The translations under genes were made by a program, and so were the position numbers. 64,000 bases of DNA from Streptosporangium carneum (GTDB lineage Bacteria > Actinomycetota > Actinomycetes > Streptosporangiales > Streptosporangiaceae): NCBI RefSeq assembly GCF_027922005.1, contig NZ_BSEV01000026.1:1-64000 (forward strand), read 5' to 3'. Every line of letters begins with the position of its first letter. Position 1 is the first letter of the stretch. Positions 17,276 to 25,821 of this stretch are shown here, piece after piece. Below the pieces are notes generated by a model. That model saw only the letters and a list, made by a program, of their open reading frames with translations. It did not search any database and was not told where the DNA came from.

Positions 17276-18793
17276 ATGAGATGCCTTGTCACCGGAGCGA
17301 CCGGATACATCGGCGGGCGGCTCGTTCCCGAGCTGCTGGACGCGGGCCACGACGTGCGTTGCATGGTGAGGTCGGCGGGTCGTCTGCGCGACCAGCCGTG
17401 GGCCCACCGGGTTGAGGCCGTCGAGGCCGACGCGACCGACGCGGAGCGGACGAGGAAGGCGCTCGACGGCGTCGACGTGGCCTACTACCTCATCCACGCC
17501 ATGGGCGGGGGGAAGGACTTCGCCGTCTCCGACCGGCACGCCGCCACCGTGTTCGCCGCCGCGGCCGAGGACGCGGGGGTGCGCCGCGTCGTCTACCTCG
17601 GAGGGCTCGCGCCCGACGGCGAGGGACTGTCGCCCCACATGCGCTCCCGCGCCGAGGTGGGGCGGATCTTCCTGGACTCCGGGGCTCCGGCCGTGGTGTT
17701 GCGGGCGGCGGTCATCATCGGCTCGGGGTCCGCCTCGTTCGAGATGCTGCGCCACCTCACCGAACGCCTGCCGGTGATGACGACGCCGCGCTGGGTGCGC
17801 ACCAGGACACAGCCCGTCGCCATCCGCGACGTCCTGCGCTACCTGGTCCGCTGGGCGGACGTCGAGGAGGAGGTGAACCGCTCCTTCGACGTCGGCGGCC
17901 CGGAGGTGCTCACCTACGCCGACATGATGCGCGTCTACGCCGCCGTCGCGGGCCTGCCCCGCCGGGTGATCGTCCCGGTGCCGCTGCTCAGCCCCGGTCT
18001 GTCGAGCCACTGGGTCGGCCTGGTCACCCCCGTCCCGGCGAGCATCGCCCGGCCTCTGGTCGAGTCGCTGCGCAACGAGAGCGTCTGCCGCGAACACGAC
18101 GTCGCCCGGTACGTCCCCGATCCCCCGGAGGGCCTGCTCGGCTTCGGCGACTCCGTCGCGCTGGCCCTGCAGCGGATCAAGGAGGCGAAGGTCGTCACCC
18201 GCTGGTCCTCGGCCTCGACGCCGGGGGCGCCCAGCGACCCGCTGCCGACCGATCCCGACTGGGCCGGGGGCAGCCTCTACGTCGACCGGCGGGCCCGGCG
18301 CGTCGACGCCTCTCCCGAGGCCCTCTGGCGGGTGATCGAGTCGATCGGCGGCGAGCGGGGCTGGTACTCCCTGCCTGTCGCCTGGCGTGCCCGAGGATTC
18401 CTGGACCGTCTCGTCGGGGGTGTGGGGCTGCGCCGGGGACGCCGTGACCAGCGTCACCTTCGCGTGGGCGACTCGGTCGACTTCTGGCGGGTCGAGGAGG
18501 TCGAGCCCGGCAGGCTGCTGCGGCTGCGCGCGGAGATGCGCCTGCCGGGGCTGGCGTGGCTCGAGCTGAGCGTGGGCCGTCACGGGGACGCGACCGTCTA
18601 CCGTCAACGGGCGATCTTCCATCCCCGGGGCCTGGCGGGTCATCTCTACTGGTGGTCCATCTCGCCCTTCCACAGCCTGATCTTCGGCCGGATGCCGCGC
18701 AACGTGGCCGCGGAGGCCGAGCGCGAGGACAGGTCCGCCCCGTGGAGGAGACGGCCCCGGGCCTTCGCCGGCGGAGACCCGCGACACCCGTGA
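17276..18793 (+). CDS. NAD(P)-binding SDR / DUF2867 fusion protein
   Basis: This 505-residue protein combines an atypical SDR domain (GATGYIGG at 7-14, then YYLIHAMG and RRVVYLGGLAPDG; about 1-290) with a C-terminal DUF2867 lipid-binding-like domain. The latter spans about 345-490, with GGERGWYSLPVAWRARGFLD and a late YWWSISPFHSLIFGRM. The two-domain layout is common in bacteria and its reaction is unknown. No clear ribosome binding site precedes the ATG, and the upstream 50 bp is AT-richer, so a leaderless start is possible. It ends 150 bp before the hydrogenase operon. Confidence 0.9.
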   Translation: MRCLVTGATGYIGGRLVPELLDAGHDVRCMVRSAGRLRDQPWAHRVEAVEADATDAERTRKALDGVDVAYYLIHAMGGGKDFAVSDRHAATVFAAAAEDAGVRRVVYLGGLAPDGEGLSPHMRSRAEVGRIFLDSGAPAVVLRAAVIIGSGSASFEMLRHLTERLPVMTTPRWVRTRTQPVAIRDVLRYLVRWADVEEEVNRSFDVGGPEVLTYADMMRVYAAVAGLPRRVIVPVPLLSPGLSSHWVGLVTPVPASIARPLVESLRNESVCREHDVARYVPDPPEGLLGFGDSVALALQRIKEAKVVTRWSSASTPGAPSDPLPTDPDWAGGSLYVDRRARRVDASPEALWRVIESIGGERGWYSLPVAWRARGFLDRLVGGVGLRRGRRDQRHLRVGDSVDFWRVEEVEPGRLLRLRAEMRLPGLAWLELSVGRHGDATVYRQRAIFHPRGLAGHLYWWSISPFHSLIFGRMPRNVAAEAEREDRSAPWRRRPRAFAGGDPRHP

Positions 18794-18943
18794 GCGGGCG
18801 GGGGCACGTGGGTCGACCGCGGCGGCCAAGTCAGGAAAGATGGTGATTTTTTGCGAAATCCCCGATTGCTATTTTCTTCCACTCCCGTCACTCGGTCGTA
18901 CGGTCGATAGAAACGACGCTCGACACGAGGGATGTGGTCCGCG
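18794..18943 (+). promoter_or_regulatory. Likely promoter region of the hydrogenase operon
   Basis: This 150-bp gap is AT-rich in its middle (GGTGATTTTTTGCG, TTGCTATTTTCTTCC). It carries a direct repeat CGGTCG at 18893-18906 before TCGATAGAAACG. It is the only substantial gap before the closely spaced hydrogenase genes, so the main promoter should be here. I cannot assign exact hexamers. Confidence 0.4.
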
Positions 18944-19558
18944 ATGGACCAGACGGCCCTGGTCTCGGTCCAGGAAGTCTTCGCACGTCGTGTGGGGCCC
19001 GCTCGAGGCCTGGCGGAGGAGGCCGAGCGGGTGGCGCGGGCGTGTCACGCCATGGCGACGCGGTTCCACGGCGGAGGCAGGCTCATCGTCTTCGGCAACG
19101 GCGAGGCCGCGACCGACGCCCAGCACATCGCGGTGGAGTTCGTCCACCCGGTGATCGTGGGCAAGCGGGCGCTGCCCTCCTTCTCCCTGACGAACGACGT
19201 CGCGACCGTCACCGGGATCGCCGCGGACAGCGGGGTCGAGGAGGTCTTCGCCCACCAGCTGCGCCACCTGGCCGTCCACGACGACATGGCGCTCGGCGTC
19301 TCCGCCGACGGCGAGTGCGTCAACGTCCTCCGGGCGCTGGAGGCCGCCAAGGACCTCGGACTGCTGACGCTGGCGCTGGCCGGCGGGGACGGCGGGCGGA
19401 TCGCGCGGAGCGTCGCCGTCGACCACGTGCTCGTCGCCCGCTCCGACGACCCCCGTGTCGTCAAGGAGGTGCACGTCACGACCTACCACATCCTCTGGGA
19501 GCTGGTGCACGTGTTCTTCGAGCAGCCGGGAGTGCTCGATCCGCAGGTGGTCGCATGA
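18944..19558 (+). CDS. SIS domain protein, GmhA-like with altered sugar-phosphate loops
   Basis: This is a protein of about 204 residues with the fold of sedoheptulose-7-phosphate isomerase (GmhA). Such genes are a regular part of group 1h hydrogenase loci. The canonical phosphosugar loop FGNGGSAxDAQH reads FGNGEAATDAQH here, and the second loop, normally STSGNSxN, reads SADGECVN. Key Ser residues are therefore lost, and it may be a non-catalytic partner of the second SIS protein (inference). The start is either the ATG at 18944 or the one at 18932. Neither has ideal ribosome-site spacing. The stop overlaps the HypC-like start by 4 bp. Confidence 0.88.
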   Translation: MDQTALVSVQEVFARRVGPARGLAEEAERVARACHAMATRFHGGGRLIVFGNGEAATDAQHIAVEFVHPVIVGKRALPSFSLTNDVATVTGIAADSGVEEVFAHQLRHLAVHDDMALGVSADGECVNVLRALEAAKDLGLLTLALAGGDGGRIARSVAVDHVLVARSDDPRVVKEVHVTTYHILWELVHVFFEQPGVLDPQVVA

Positions 19559-19809
19559 CCGCCAGGGAACCCGAAGGCCGCGGCGGGGGCCCGTTCCCCG
19601 GCCCGTGCCACGACGAGGTGTGCGTCACCTGCTCCGACGAGGCGGTGCCGGTGCGGGTGGTGCGCCTGCTGGAGGCGGGCCTCGCCGTGGTCGACACCGG
19701 GCGGGGTTCCGAGGAGGTGAGCGTCGCGCTGGTGGACGCCCAGGTCGGCGACATCGTCCTGGTCCACGCCAGGGAGGCGATCGCCGTGGTCAAGGGGGTG
19801 GGCACGTGA
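19555..19809 (+). CDS. HypC/HupF-like hydrogenase assembly chaperone, variant
   Basis: This 84-residue protein belongs to the HypC/HybG/HupF group by its strand pattern (AVPVRVVRLLEAGLAVVDTG, VSVALVDAQVGDIVLVHAREAIAVV). HypC normally begins Met-Cys and uses that Cys to carry the Fe(CN)2CO unit. Here the first cysteines (CHDEVCVTC) come after about 17 residues. An in-frame GTG at 19618 would give Met-Cys but has no good ribosome binding site. It overlaps the SIS genes on both sides by 4 bp. It may serve the dedicated large subunit, while the canonical HypC at 28312 serves the general route (inference). Confidence 0.8.
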   Translation: MTAREPEGRGGGPFPGPCHDEVCVTCSDEAVPVRVVRLLEAGLAVVDTGRGSEEVSVALVDAQVGDIVLVHAREAIAVVKGVGT

Positions 19810-20600
19810 GCACACCGGACGCCTCCGTCGAGTCGCTGTACCCGTTCCTCTACGCGGGCTCGACGGATCTGGAGGCCGTACTGGCCGCGGTGCGCCGATC
19901 GACGGAGGAGAAGGCCGAGGAGATCGTCGCCCTGCGCCGGACCGTGCTCGAACGCGACGGCGACCGGATCGTTGCCTGCGCCGAGGCCATGGCCGAGGCC
20001 TTCGCCGGGGGCGCGCGGCTGTTCGCCTTCGGCAACGGCGGCAGCGCGACCGACGCGCAGGACGTGGCCACCCTGTTCCTCAATCCCGGGTTCCTCGATC
20101 CCGGACTCCTCGCCCCGGGACGCCTCGGCGAGGCCGAGGGCGCGGGAGGCCGGGAAGACGGCGGGGGAGACGGCCGGGGAGACAGCCGGGGAGACAGGGC
20201 CAGGGCGCTGCCCGCGTTCGCCCTCACCGCGGACGTCGCGGTCGTGACGGCGCTGTCGAACGACATCGGCTTCGAGGTGGTGTTCGCCCGGCAGCTCGCC
20301 GCCTCGGGGCGGGCGGGGGACATCGCGTTCGGTCTGTCGACGAGCGGCAACTCGCGCAACCTCATCGCCGCCTTCGAGGAGGCGGACCGGCGGGGAATGA
20401 CCACGGTCGGGCTGGCGGGCTACGACGGCGGGCAGATGGCGGAACTGGACGCCATCGACCACCTGTTCGTGGTGCCCTCGACGTCGGTGCACCGGATCCA
20501 GGAAGCCCAGACCACCGTCTACAACGTGCTGTGGGAGCTCACCCAGCACGCCCTGGTACGGCACGGCGCGCGGCGGGAGCCCGCGCCGCCCTCCAACTGA
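19806..20600 (+). CDS. SIS domain sugar-phosphate isomerase, GmhA-like, canonical loops
   Basis: This 264-residue protein keeps the full GmhA-type motifs: FGNGGSATDAQD and FGLSTSGNSRNLIAAFEEA. It is therefore the plausible catalytic or ligand-binding member of the SIS pair. The C-terminal VHRIQEAQTTVYNVLWELTQH matches the family helix. Between them is an unusual Gly/Asp/Arg insertion (about residues 105-135) encoded by near-repeats of GGGGAGAC. The GTG start overlaps the HypC-like stop by 4 bp. Its role in hydrogenase biology is unknown. A sugar-phosphate-derived cofactor or ligand is conceivable but unproven. Confidence 0.88.
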   Translation: MSTPDASVESLYPFLYAGSTDLEAVLAAVRRSTEEKAEEIVALRRTVLERDGDRIVACAEAMAEAFAGGARLFAFGNGGSATDAQDVATLFLNPGFLDPGLLAPGRLGEAEGAGGREDGGGDGRGDSRGDRARALPAFALTADVAVVTALSNDIGFEVVFARQLAASGRAGDIAFGLSTSGNSRNLIAAFEEADRRGMTTVGLAGYDGGQMAELDAIDHLFVVPSTSVHRIQEAQTTVYNVLWELTQHALVRHGARREPAPPSN

Positions 20601-20683
20601 AGAACATCCGCTCCGACTGCGAACACCCGTCAACCGAAAGCACCCGTCCGACGGCGGACCGGGGCCCGCGAAGGTGGTGAGAC

Positions 20684-21757
20684 GTGATGACGACGCCGAC
20701 CGAGTCGAAGGAGACCGCTGAGGCATCGAAGGAACCGGTCGTTCACATCCTGTGGATCAACGCGGGGTTGAGCTGCGACGGCGACTCGGTCGCGCTGACC
20801 GCCGCCAGCCAGCCGAGCATCGAGGAGATCGTGCTGGGCGCGTTGCCCGGCCTGCCGAAGGTCGCGGTGCACTGGCCGTTGATCGACTTCGAGTCGGGGC
20901 CCGTGCAGGGGACGGACGTGTTCATCGAGTGGTTCTTCAAGGCGGACAGAGGGGAGCTGGATCCGTTCGTCCTGGTGGTCGAGGGGTCGATCCCGAACGA
21001 GGGGATCAAGGCGGAGGGGTACTGGTGCGGGTTCGGCAACGACCCGGAGACCGGGCAGCCGATGACGACGAGCCAGTGGCTGGACCGCCTGGCCCCGAAG
21101 GCGACGGCGGTGCTGGCCGCGGGCACGTGCGCCACCTACGGCGGGATCCACGCGATGGCCGGGAACCCGACGGGGGCGATGGGGGTGGCCGACTACCTCG
21201 GCTGGGACTGGCGGTCCAAGGCGGGCCTGCCGATCGTGAACGTGCCGGGGTGCCCGATCCAGCCCGACAACCTGTCCGAGACGATCGTGTACCTGCTGTA
21301 CCAGGTGGCGGGGCAGGCGCCGATGATCCCGCTGGACGAGGCGCTGCGCCCGACATGGCTGTTCGGGCAGACGGTGCACGAGGGATGCGACCGGGCGGGC
21401 TACTACGAGCAGGGACAGTTCGCGACCGAGTACGGCTCGCCCAAGTGCCTGGTGAAGATCGGCTGCTGGGGGCCGGTGGTGAAGTGCAACGTCCCCAAGC
21501 GGGGGTGGATGAACGGCATCGGGGGCTGCCCGAACGTCGGCGGGATCTGCATCGCGTGCACGATGCCGGGCTTCCCCGACAAGTTCATGCCGTTCATGGA
21601 CGAGCCTCCGGGCGCGCGGATCTCCTCGGCGGCCAGCAGCGCCTACGGCGGGGTGGTGCGCACGTTGCGTTCCATCACCCTCAGGACGGCCGACAAGGAG
21701 CCGAAGTGGCGTAAGCGGGGGCGTGAGCTGCTGACCGGTTACCGGGCCCCCTGGTGA
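20684..21757 (+). CDS. hhyS: Group 1h [NiFe]-hydrogenase small subunit
   Basis: This 357-residue Fe-S subunit relays electrons from the active site. In the proximal-cluster motif the usual CxxC becomes CDGD (C31, D34), completed by C149 (GTCATYGG) and C190 (PGCPIQPDN). This three-Cys, one-Asp site is the known mark of actinobacterial oxygen-insensitive enzymes such as the Ralstonia AH enzyme. H232, C235, C255 and C261 form the second set, and C268, C282, C289 and C292 are candidates for the third. There is no Tat signal peptide or membrane anchor, so it is cytoplasmic. GTG 20684 or ATG 20687 can start it. GGTGG lies upstream. Confidence 0.96.
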   Translation: MMTTPTESKETAEASKEPVVHILWINAGLSCDGDSVALTAASQPSIEEIVLGALPGLPKVAVHWPLIDFESGPVQGTDVFIEWFFKADRGELDPFVLVVEGSIPNEGIKAEGYWCGFGNDPETGQPMTTSQWLDRLAPKATAVLAAGTCATYGGIHAMAGNPTGAMGVADYLGWDWRSKAGLPIVNVPGCPIQPDNLSETIVYLLYQVAGQAPMIPLDEALRPTWLFGQTVHEGCDRAGYYEQGQFATEYGSPKCLVKIGCWGPVVKCNVPKRGWMNGIGGCPNVGGICIACTMPGFPDKFMPFMDEPPGARISSAASSAYGGVVRTLRSITLRTADKEPKWRKRGRELLTGYRAPW

Positions 21758-21774
21758 ACGCGGGAACGCGACCG

Positions 21775-21796
21775 CCGGGGCGGCACGCCGCCCCGG
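21775..21796 (+). promoter_or_regulatory. Intercistronic hairpin between hydrogenase subunit genes
   Basis: Perfect 10-bp arms (CCGGGGCGGC / GCCGCCCCGG) with a two-base centre lie in the 137-bp gap between small and large subunit genes. It could stabilise or process the mRNA, or tune subunit ratio. It is not followed by an end of the operon. Confidence 0.4.
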
Positions 21797-21894
21797 TCGG
21801 CGACCGCGGGGACCGGGACCCACGAAGACCAGAGCCGACAGGACGAGGCCGGCAAGAGCGGGCCCGCGACGCGGGCTGACACGACGGGGCTGAC

Positions 21895-23754
21895 ATGACG
21901 ACGACACCACATCAGAGCGGTTCGGCGAAGTCTGGGCAGGGCAAGTCGGGCTCCACGCAGACCGGTTCGGCGCAGACCGGCTCGACGCCGCAGGACAGCG
22001 AACTGGTGGAGATGGCCTGGGACCCGATCACCAGGATCGTGGGCAGCCTGGGCGTCTACGCGAAGATCGACTTCAAGCAGCGGCGGGTCGCCGAGTGCTA
22101 CAGCACCTCGTCGATCTTCCGCGGCTACAGCATCTTCATGAAGGGCAAGGACCCCAGGGACGCCCACTTCATCACCAGCCGGATCTGCGGGATCTGCGGC
22201 GACAACCACGCCACCTGCTCGGTCTACGCCCAGAACATGGCCTACGGCGTCCGCCCGCCCGCGCTCGGCGAGTGGATCCTCAACCTCGGCGAGGCCGCCG
22301 AGTACATGTTCGACCACAACATCTACCAGGAGAACCTGGTCGGGGTCGACTACTGCGCGAAGATGGTCGCCGAGACCAACCCCGGCGTGCTCGCGGTGGC
22401 CGAACGCACCGAGAGCCCGCACGCCGCCGAGCACGGCTACGCCACGATCGCCGACATCATGCGCTCGCTCAACCCGCTCGAGGGCGAGTTCTACCGCGAG
22501 GCGCTGCAGATGAGCCGGATGACCAGGGAGATGTTCTGCCTGATGGAGGGCAGGCACGTGCACCCGTCGACGCTGTACCCCGGCGGGGTCGGCACGGTGG
22601 CCACCGTGCAGCTGTTCACCGACTACCTGTCGCGGCTGATGCGGTACGTGGAGTTCCTCAAGCGGGTCGTGCCGATGCACGACGACCTGTTCGACTTCTT
22701 CTACACCGCGCTGCCCGGCTACGAGGAGGTCGGCAGACGCCGGGTGCTGCTGGGCTGCTGGGGCAGCTTCCAGGACCCCGGGCACTGTGACTTCACCTAC
22801 GCCAACATGAGCGACTGGGGACGGCAGATGTTCGTCACCCCGGGCGTGATCGTCGACGGCCGCCTGGTCACCAGCGACCTCGTCGACATCAACCTGGGCA
22901 TCCGCATCCTGCTGGGCAGCTCCTACTACGACGACTGGGAGGGCCAGGAGAAGTTCGTCACCCACGACCCGCTGGGCAACCCGGTCGACGCCCGCCACCC
23001 GTGGAACCAGCACACCATCCCGCACCCGCAGAAGCGCGACTTCGCCGACAAGTACAGCTGGGTGATGTCGCCGCGCTGGTTCGACGGCCAGAACATGCTG
23101 GCCCTGGACACCGGCGGCGGGCCCATCGCCAGGCTCTGGTCGACCGCGCTGTCCGGCCTGGTCGACATCGGCTACGTCAGGGCGACCGGGCACAGCGTGC
23201 AGATCAACCTGCCGAGGACCGCCACGAGACCGGAGAAGAGCTTCGAGTGGAGGATCCCCGAGCACAACGGGCAGCCGCTGTCGAACGCGCTGGAGCGCAA
23301 CCGGGCGCGTACCTACTTCCAGGCCTACGCGGCCGCCTGCGCGCTGTACTTCGTCGAGCAGGGCCTGGCCGAGGTGCGGGCCGGGCGCACGCAGACCTGG
23401 TCGCCGTTCACGGTGCCCGAGGAGGCGATCGGATGCGGGTTCACCGAGGCGGTGCGCGGGGTGCTGTCGCACCACATGGTGATCCGCGGCGGGAAGATCG
23501 CCAACTACCATCCGTATCCGCCGACGCCGTGGAACGCCAGCGTGCGCGACAGCTACGGCACGCCGGGGCCGTACGAGGACGCGGTGCAGAACACGCCCAT
23601 CTTCGAGGAGAACCCGCCGGAGCGGTTCAAGGGCATCGACATCATGCGCACGGTGCGCAGCTTCGACCCCTGCCTGCCGTGCGGCGTGCACATGTACCTC
23701 GGCGACGGCGGCGAGCTGCGCAAGCTGCACACCCCGCACGCCTTCGGAGCCTGA
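21895..23754 (+). CDS. hhyL: Group 1h [NiFe]-hydrogenase large subunit
   Basis: This 619-residue catalytic subunit splits H2 at a Ni-Fe(CN)2CO centre. The four nickel cysteines are present: C98 and C101 in the L1 motif RICGICGDNHATCS, and C593 and C596 in the L2 motif DPCLPCGVHM. About 20 residues remain after H599, the tail normally removed by the maturation protease encoded at 27261. Residues 8-34 are a low-complexity Ser/Gly/Gln/Thr extension with no signal peptide. In other actinobacteria this class oxidises atmospheric H2 to feed respiration during starvation. The ribosome binding site is weak. Confidence 0.97.
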   Translation: MTTTPHQSGSAKSGQGKSGSTQTGSAQTGSTPQDSELVEMAWDPITRIVGSLGVYAKIDFKQRRVAECYSTSSIFRGYSIFMKGKDPRDAHFITSRICGICGDNHATCSVYAQNMAYGVRPPALGEWILNLGEAAEYMFDHNIYQENLVGVDYCAKMVAETNPGVLAVAERTESPHAAEHGYATIADIMRSLNPLEGEFYREALQMSRMTREMFCLMEGRHVHPSTLYPGGVGTVATVQLFTDYLSRLMRYVEFLKRVVPMHDDLFDFFYTALPGYEEVGRRRVLLGCWGSFQDPGHCDFTYANMSDWGRQMFVTPGVIVDGRLVTSDLVDINLGIRILLGSSYYDDWEGQEKFVTHDPLGNPVDARHPWNQHTIPHPQKRDFADKYSWVMSPRWFDGQNMLALDTGGGPIARLWSTALSGLVDIGYVRATGHSVQINLPRTATRPEKSFEWRIPEHNGQPLSNALERNRARTYFQAYAAACALYFVEQGLAEVRAGRTQTWSPFTVPEEAIGCGFTEAVRGVLSHHMVIRGGKIANYHPYPPTPWNASVRDSYGTPGPYEDAVQNTPIFEENPPERFKGIDIMRTVRSFDPCLPCGVHMYLGDGGELRKLHTPHAFGA

Positions 23755-23769
23755 CGGGAGCGGCGGCGG

Positions 23770-24441
23770 ATGCCAGGAACCACCGACGTCCAGGCGGCAG
23801 GCGACCGGATCGAGGCGCTGCTGGCCGAGCTGGCCGCGCTCGGCGACCCGGCGGCGCGGGCCAAGGCGGAGGAACTGGTGCGGGTGCTGGTCGAGCTGTA
23901 CGGCGCGGGCCTCGAACGGGTCATGCGGATCGTGACCGAGGCGGAGGCCGTGCCGGTGCTGCGCGGCCTCGTCGCGGACGACCTGGTGTGCGGGCTGCTG
24001 GTGCTGCACGACCTGCACCCGCTCGGCGTCGAGGAACGCGTGCGCGGCGCGCTGGAGGAGGTCCGGCCCTACCTGGGCAGCCACGCCGGGGACGTGGAGC
24101 TGCTGGCCGTAGAGGAGGAGACCGGCGTGGTGCGGCTCCGCCTGCGGGGCACCTGCGACGGCTGCCCCTCCTCGCAGGTCACGGTGAAGCTCGCGATCGA
24201 GCGGGCGGTGACCAGGGCGGCCCCCGAGGTCGCCCGCGTCGAGGTCGAGGGCATGGTCGAGGGCGCGGGCGTGGGCGCTAACGGGGGCGCGAACGGGCCG
24301 GACGCCCCGCTGCTCCAGATCGGGACGAGGCCCCCTCCGGGGCCGTGCCCGGTTCCCGGCCCCGGAGGCGACCCTGGAACCGGCCCTGAAACCGGCTCCG
24401 GAACCGATCCCGGGCTCGGGGAGAGGGCGGCGGCGCGGTGA
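23770..24441 (+). CDS. NifU C-terminal domain protein, hydrogenase-associated
   Basis: This 223-residue protein has an alpha-helical first half (about 1-90), then a NifU-type Fe-S scaffold domain with the two-Cys motif GTCDGCPSSQVTVKLAIERA (about 131-150). A disordered Gly/Pro/Thr tail follows (from about 170). It could deliver Fe-S clusters to the small subunit or accept electrons. The two cysteines alone suggest a cluster shared between monomers. NifU-like genes regularly follow group 1h structural genes. It starts 15 bp after the large subunit and its stop overlaps the next GTG. Confidence 0.88.
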   Translation: MPGTTDVQAAGDRIEALLAELAALGDPAARAKAEELVRVLVELYGAGLERVMRIVTEAEAVPVLRGLVADDLVCGLLVLHDLHPLGVEERVRGALEEVRPYLGSHAGDVELLAVEEETGVVRLRLRGTCDGCPSSQVTVKLAIERAVTRAAPEVARVEVEGMVEGAGVGANGGANGPDAPLLQIGTRPPPGPCPVPGPGGDPGTGPETGSGTDPGLGERAAAR

Positions 24442-25187
24442 GCACCGGCCTGCGACGGTTCACCGAGCCCGAGCCTCCTCCTCCCCGGGCGGCGCGGGAG
24501 TGCTGCGAGCTGTGCTCGGAGCCGATCGGCGCCGAGCACGGCCACGTGGTGAACCTCGGGACGCGCGCCCTGATGTGCGCCTGCCGGAGCTGTCACCTGC
24601 TGTTCACGGTCGAGGGCGCCGCGATGGGCAGGTTCGTGGCCGTGCCGGACCGCTACCTGTACGCGCCCTCGTTCGTCCTGCCGACGGCGGACTGGGAGGA
24701 ACTGCAGATCCCGGTGCGCATGGCGTTCTTCTTCCGCAACTCCGACCTCGGCCGGACGGTCGCCTTCTATCCGAGCCCGGGCGGGGCCACCGAGTCCGAG
24801 CTGCCGCTGGAGACATGGGACCGGGTCATGGCGGCCAACCCGGCGCTGGCCGACGTCCTGCCGGACGTCGAGGCGCTGCTCGTCGACCGTGGGGACGACG
24901 GCTTCGTGTGTCACCTGGTGCCGATCGACTCGTGTTACGAGCTCGTCGGCCTGGTCAGGACCCGCTGGAAGGGCTTCGGGGGCGGCCGGGAGGTGTGGGA
25001 GGCCATCGACGGGTTCTTCGGCGACCTGCGCGGGCGCAGCCGCGTCGTCGGCGGCGACACGGGGGCGGAGGACACGGCGGGCGGGACCGGGCCGGGAGCG
25101 GGCGGCACGACGCGCCACGGAGCTCGTGACGGAGCTCGTGGCGGGGCTGGTGGCGGGGCGGGCGGCACGGGGGGCGGCCATGACTGA
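24438..25187 (+). CDS. DUF5947 family protein, hydrogenase-associated
   Basis: This 249-residue protein of unknown function matches the DUF5947 family typical of actinobacterial hydrogenase loci. It has a four-cysteine element near the start (CCELCSEP and CACRSCHLLF, about residues 22-55), probably a zinc ribbon. A conserved middle contains RYLYAPSFVLPTADWEELQIP and RMAFFFRNS. The last 45 residues are Gly/Ala/Thr repeats with little complexity. The GTG start overlaps the NifU-like stop by 4 bp, and the next gene starts 8 bp inside its end. A role in cofactor assembly is likely but inferred. Confidence 0.85.
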   Translation: MSTGLRRFTEPEPPPPRAARECCELCSEPIGAEHGHVVNLGTRALMCACRSCHLLFTVEGAAMGRFVAVPDRYLYAPSFVLPTADWEELQIPVRMAFFFRNSDLGRTVAFYPSPGGATESELPLETWDRVMAANPALADVLPDVEALLVDRGDDGFVCHLVPIDSCYELVGLVRTRWKGFGGGREVWEAIDGFFGDLRGRSRVVGGDTGAEDTAGGTGPGAGGTTRHGARDGARGGAGGGAGGTGGGHD

Positions 25188-25821
25188 CCTCGGCTTCGCC
25201 TGCCTCGACGTCCGCCCCGACCCCTTCGCGGCCTCGCCGACGCTGGTCTTCCGGCTGCGTCTCACCGAGACGGGCGGCGCCGTCGTACAGGCTCTCGCGC
25301 TGCGCTGCCAGATCCGCATCGAGCCGCAGCGCCGTCGCTACACCCGGGAGGAGGCCGTCCTGCTCGGCGACCTGTTCGGCGACCGCTCCCGCTGGGGCGA
25401 CACCCTCAGGGCGCTGCAGTTCGCCAACGTCTCGGCCATGGTCCCCGGTTTCACCGGCGTCACGGAGACCGACCTGCAGGTCCCCGTCACCTACGACCTC
25501 GAGGTGGCGGCGTCCAAGTACTTCGCCGCGCTCGACGACGGCGAGATCCCGCTGATCCTGCTCTTCAGCGGCACCGTGTTCACCAGGACCGCCCAGGGCA
25601 TGTCCGTCGAGCAGGTGCCGTGGGACCGCGAGGTCCGCCACCGGCTGCCCGTCGCCGTCTGGCGCGAGCTGATGGACCGCTGCTTCCCGGGCGAGGGGTG
25701 GGTACGGCTGAGCAGGGAGACCCTGCGCGCCCTGCACCGCTTCAAGTCCGCCAGGGCGCTGGCCACCTGGGACGACGCCGTGGAGGCACTGCTGGCACAG
25801 GCGGAGGAGGCGGCCAGGTGA
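25180..25821 (+). CDS. DUF6084 family protein, hydrogenase-associated
   Basis: This is a 213-residue protein of the DUF6084 type, another constant companion of group 1h hydrogenases without known function. Visible features are a predicted beta-rich first half (LVFRLRLTET, VQALALRCQIRIEPQRR), the conserved FANVSAMVPGFTG and TYDLEVAASKYFAAL, and the ending FKSARALATWDDAVEALL. There is no membrane helix or metal motif. It overlaps the DUF5947 gene by 8 bp and the next gene by 4 bp, so all are co-translated. A structural or assembly role is my inference. Confidence 0.85.
   Translation: MTDLGFACLDVRPDPFAASPTLVFRLRLTETGGAVVQALALRCQIRIEPQRRRYTREEAVLLGDLFGDRSRWGDTLRALQFANVSAMVPGFTGVTETDLQVPVTYDLEVAASKYFAALDDGEIPLILLFSGTVFTRTAQGMSVEQVPWDREVRHRLPVAVWRELMDRCFPGEGWVRLSRETLRALHRFKSARALATWDDAVEALLAQAEEAAR

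Noticed and set aside
16199..18829. 876-codon minus-strand frame opposite the XRE and SDR genes
   Set aside because: Shadow of the real genes on the plus strand. It spans two unrelated genes and has no domain.
20684..20780. Tat signal peptide on the hydrogenase small subunit
   Set aside because: No twin-arginine motif or hydrophobic stretch precedes the Fe-S motif, so an exported hydrogenase is not supported.
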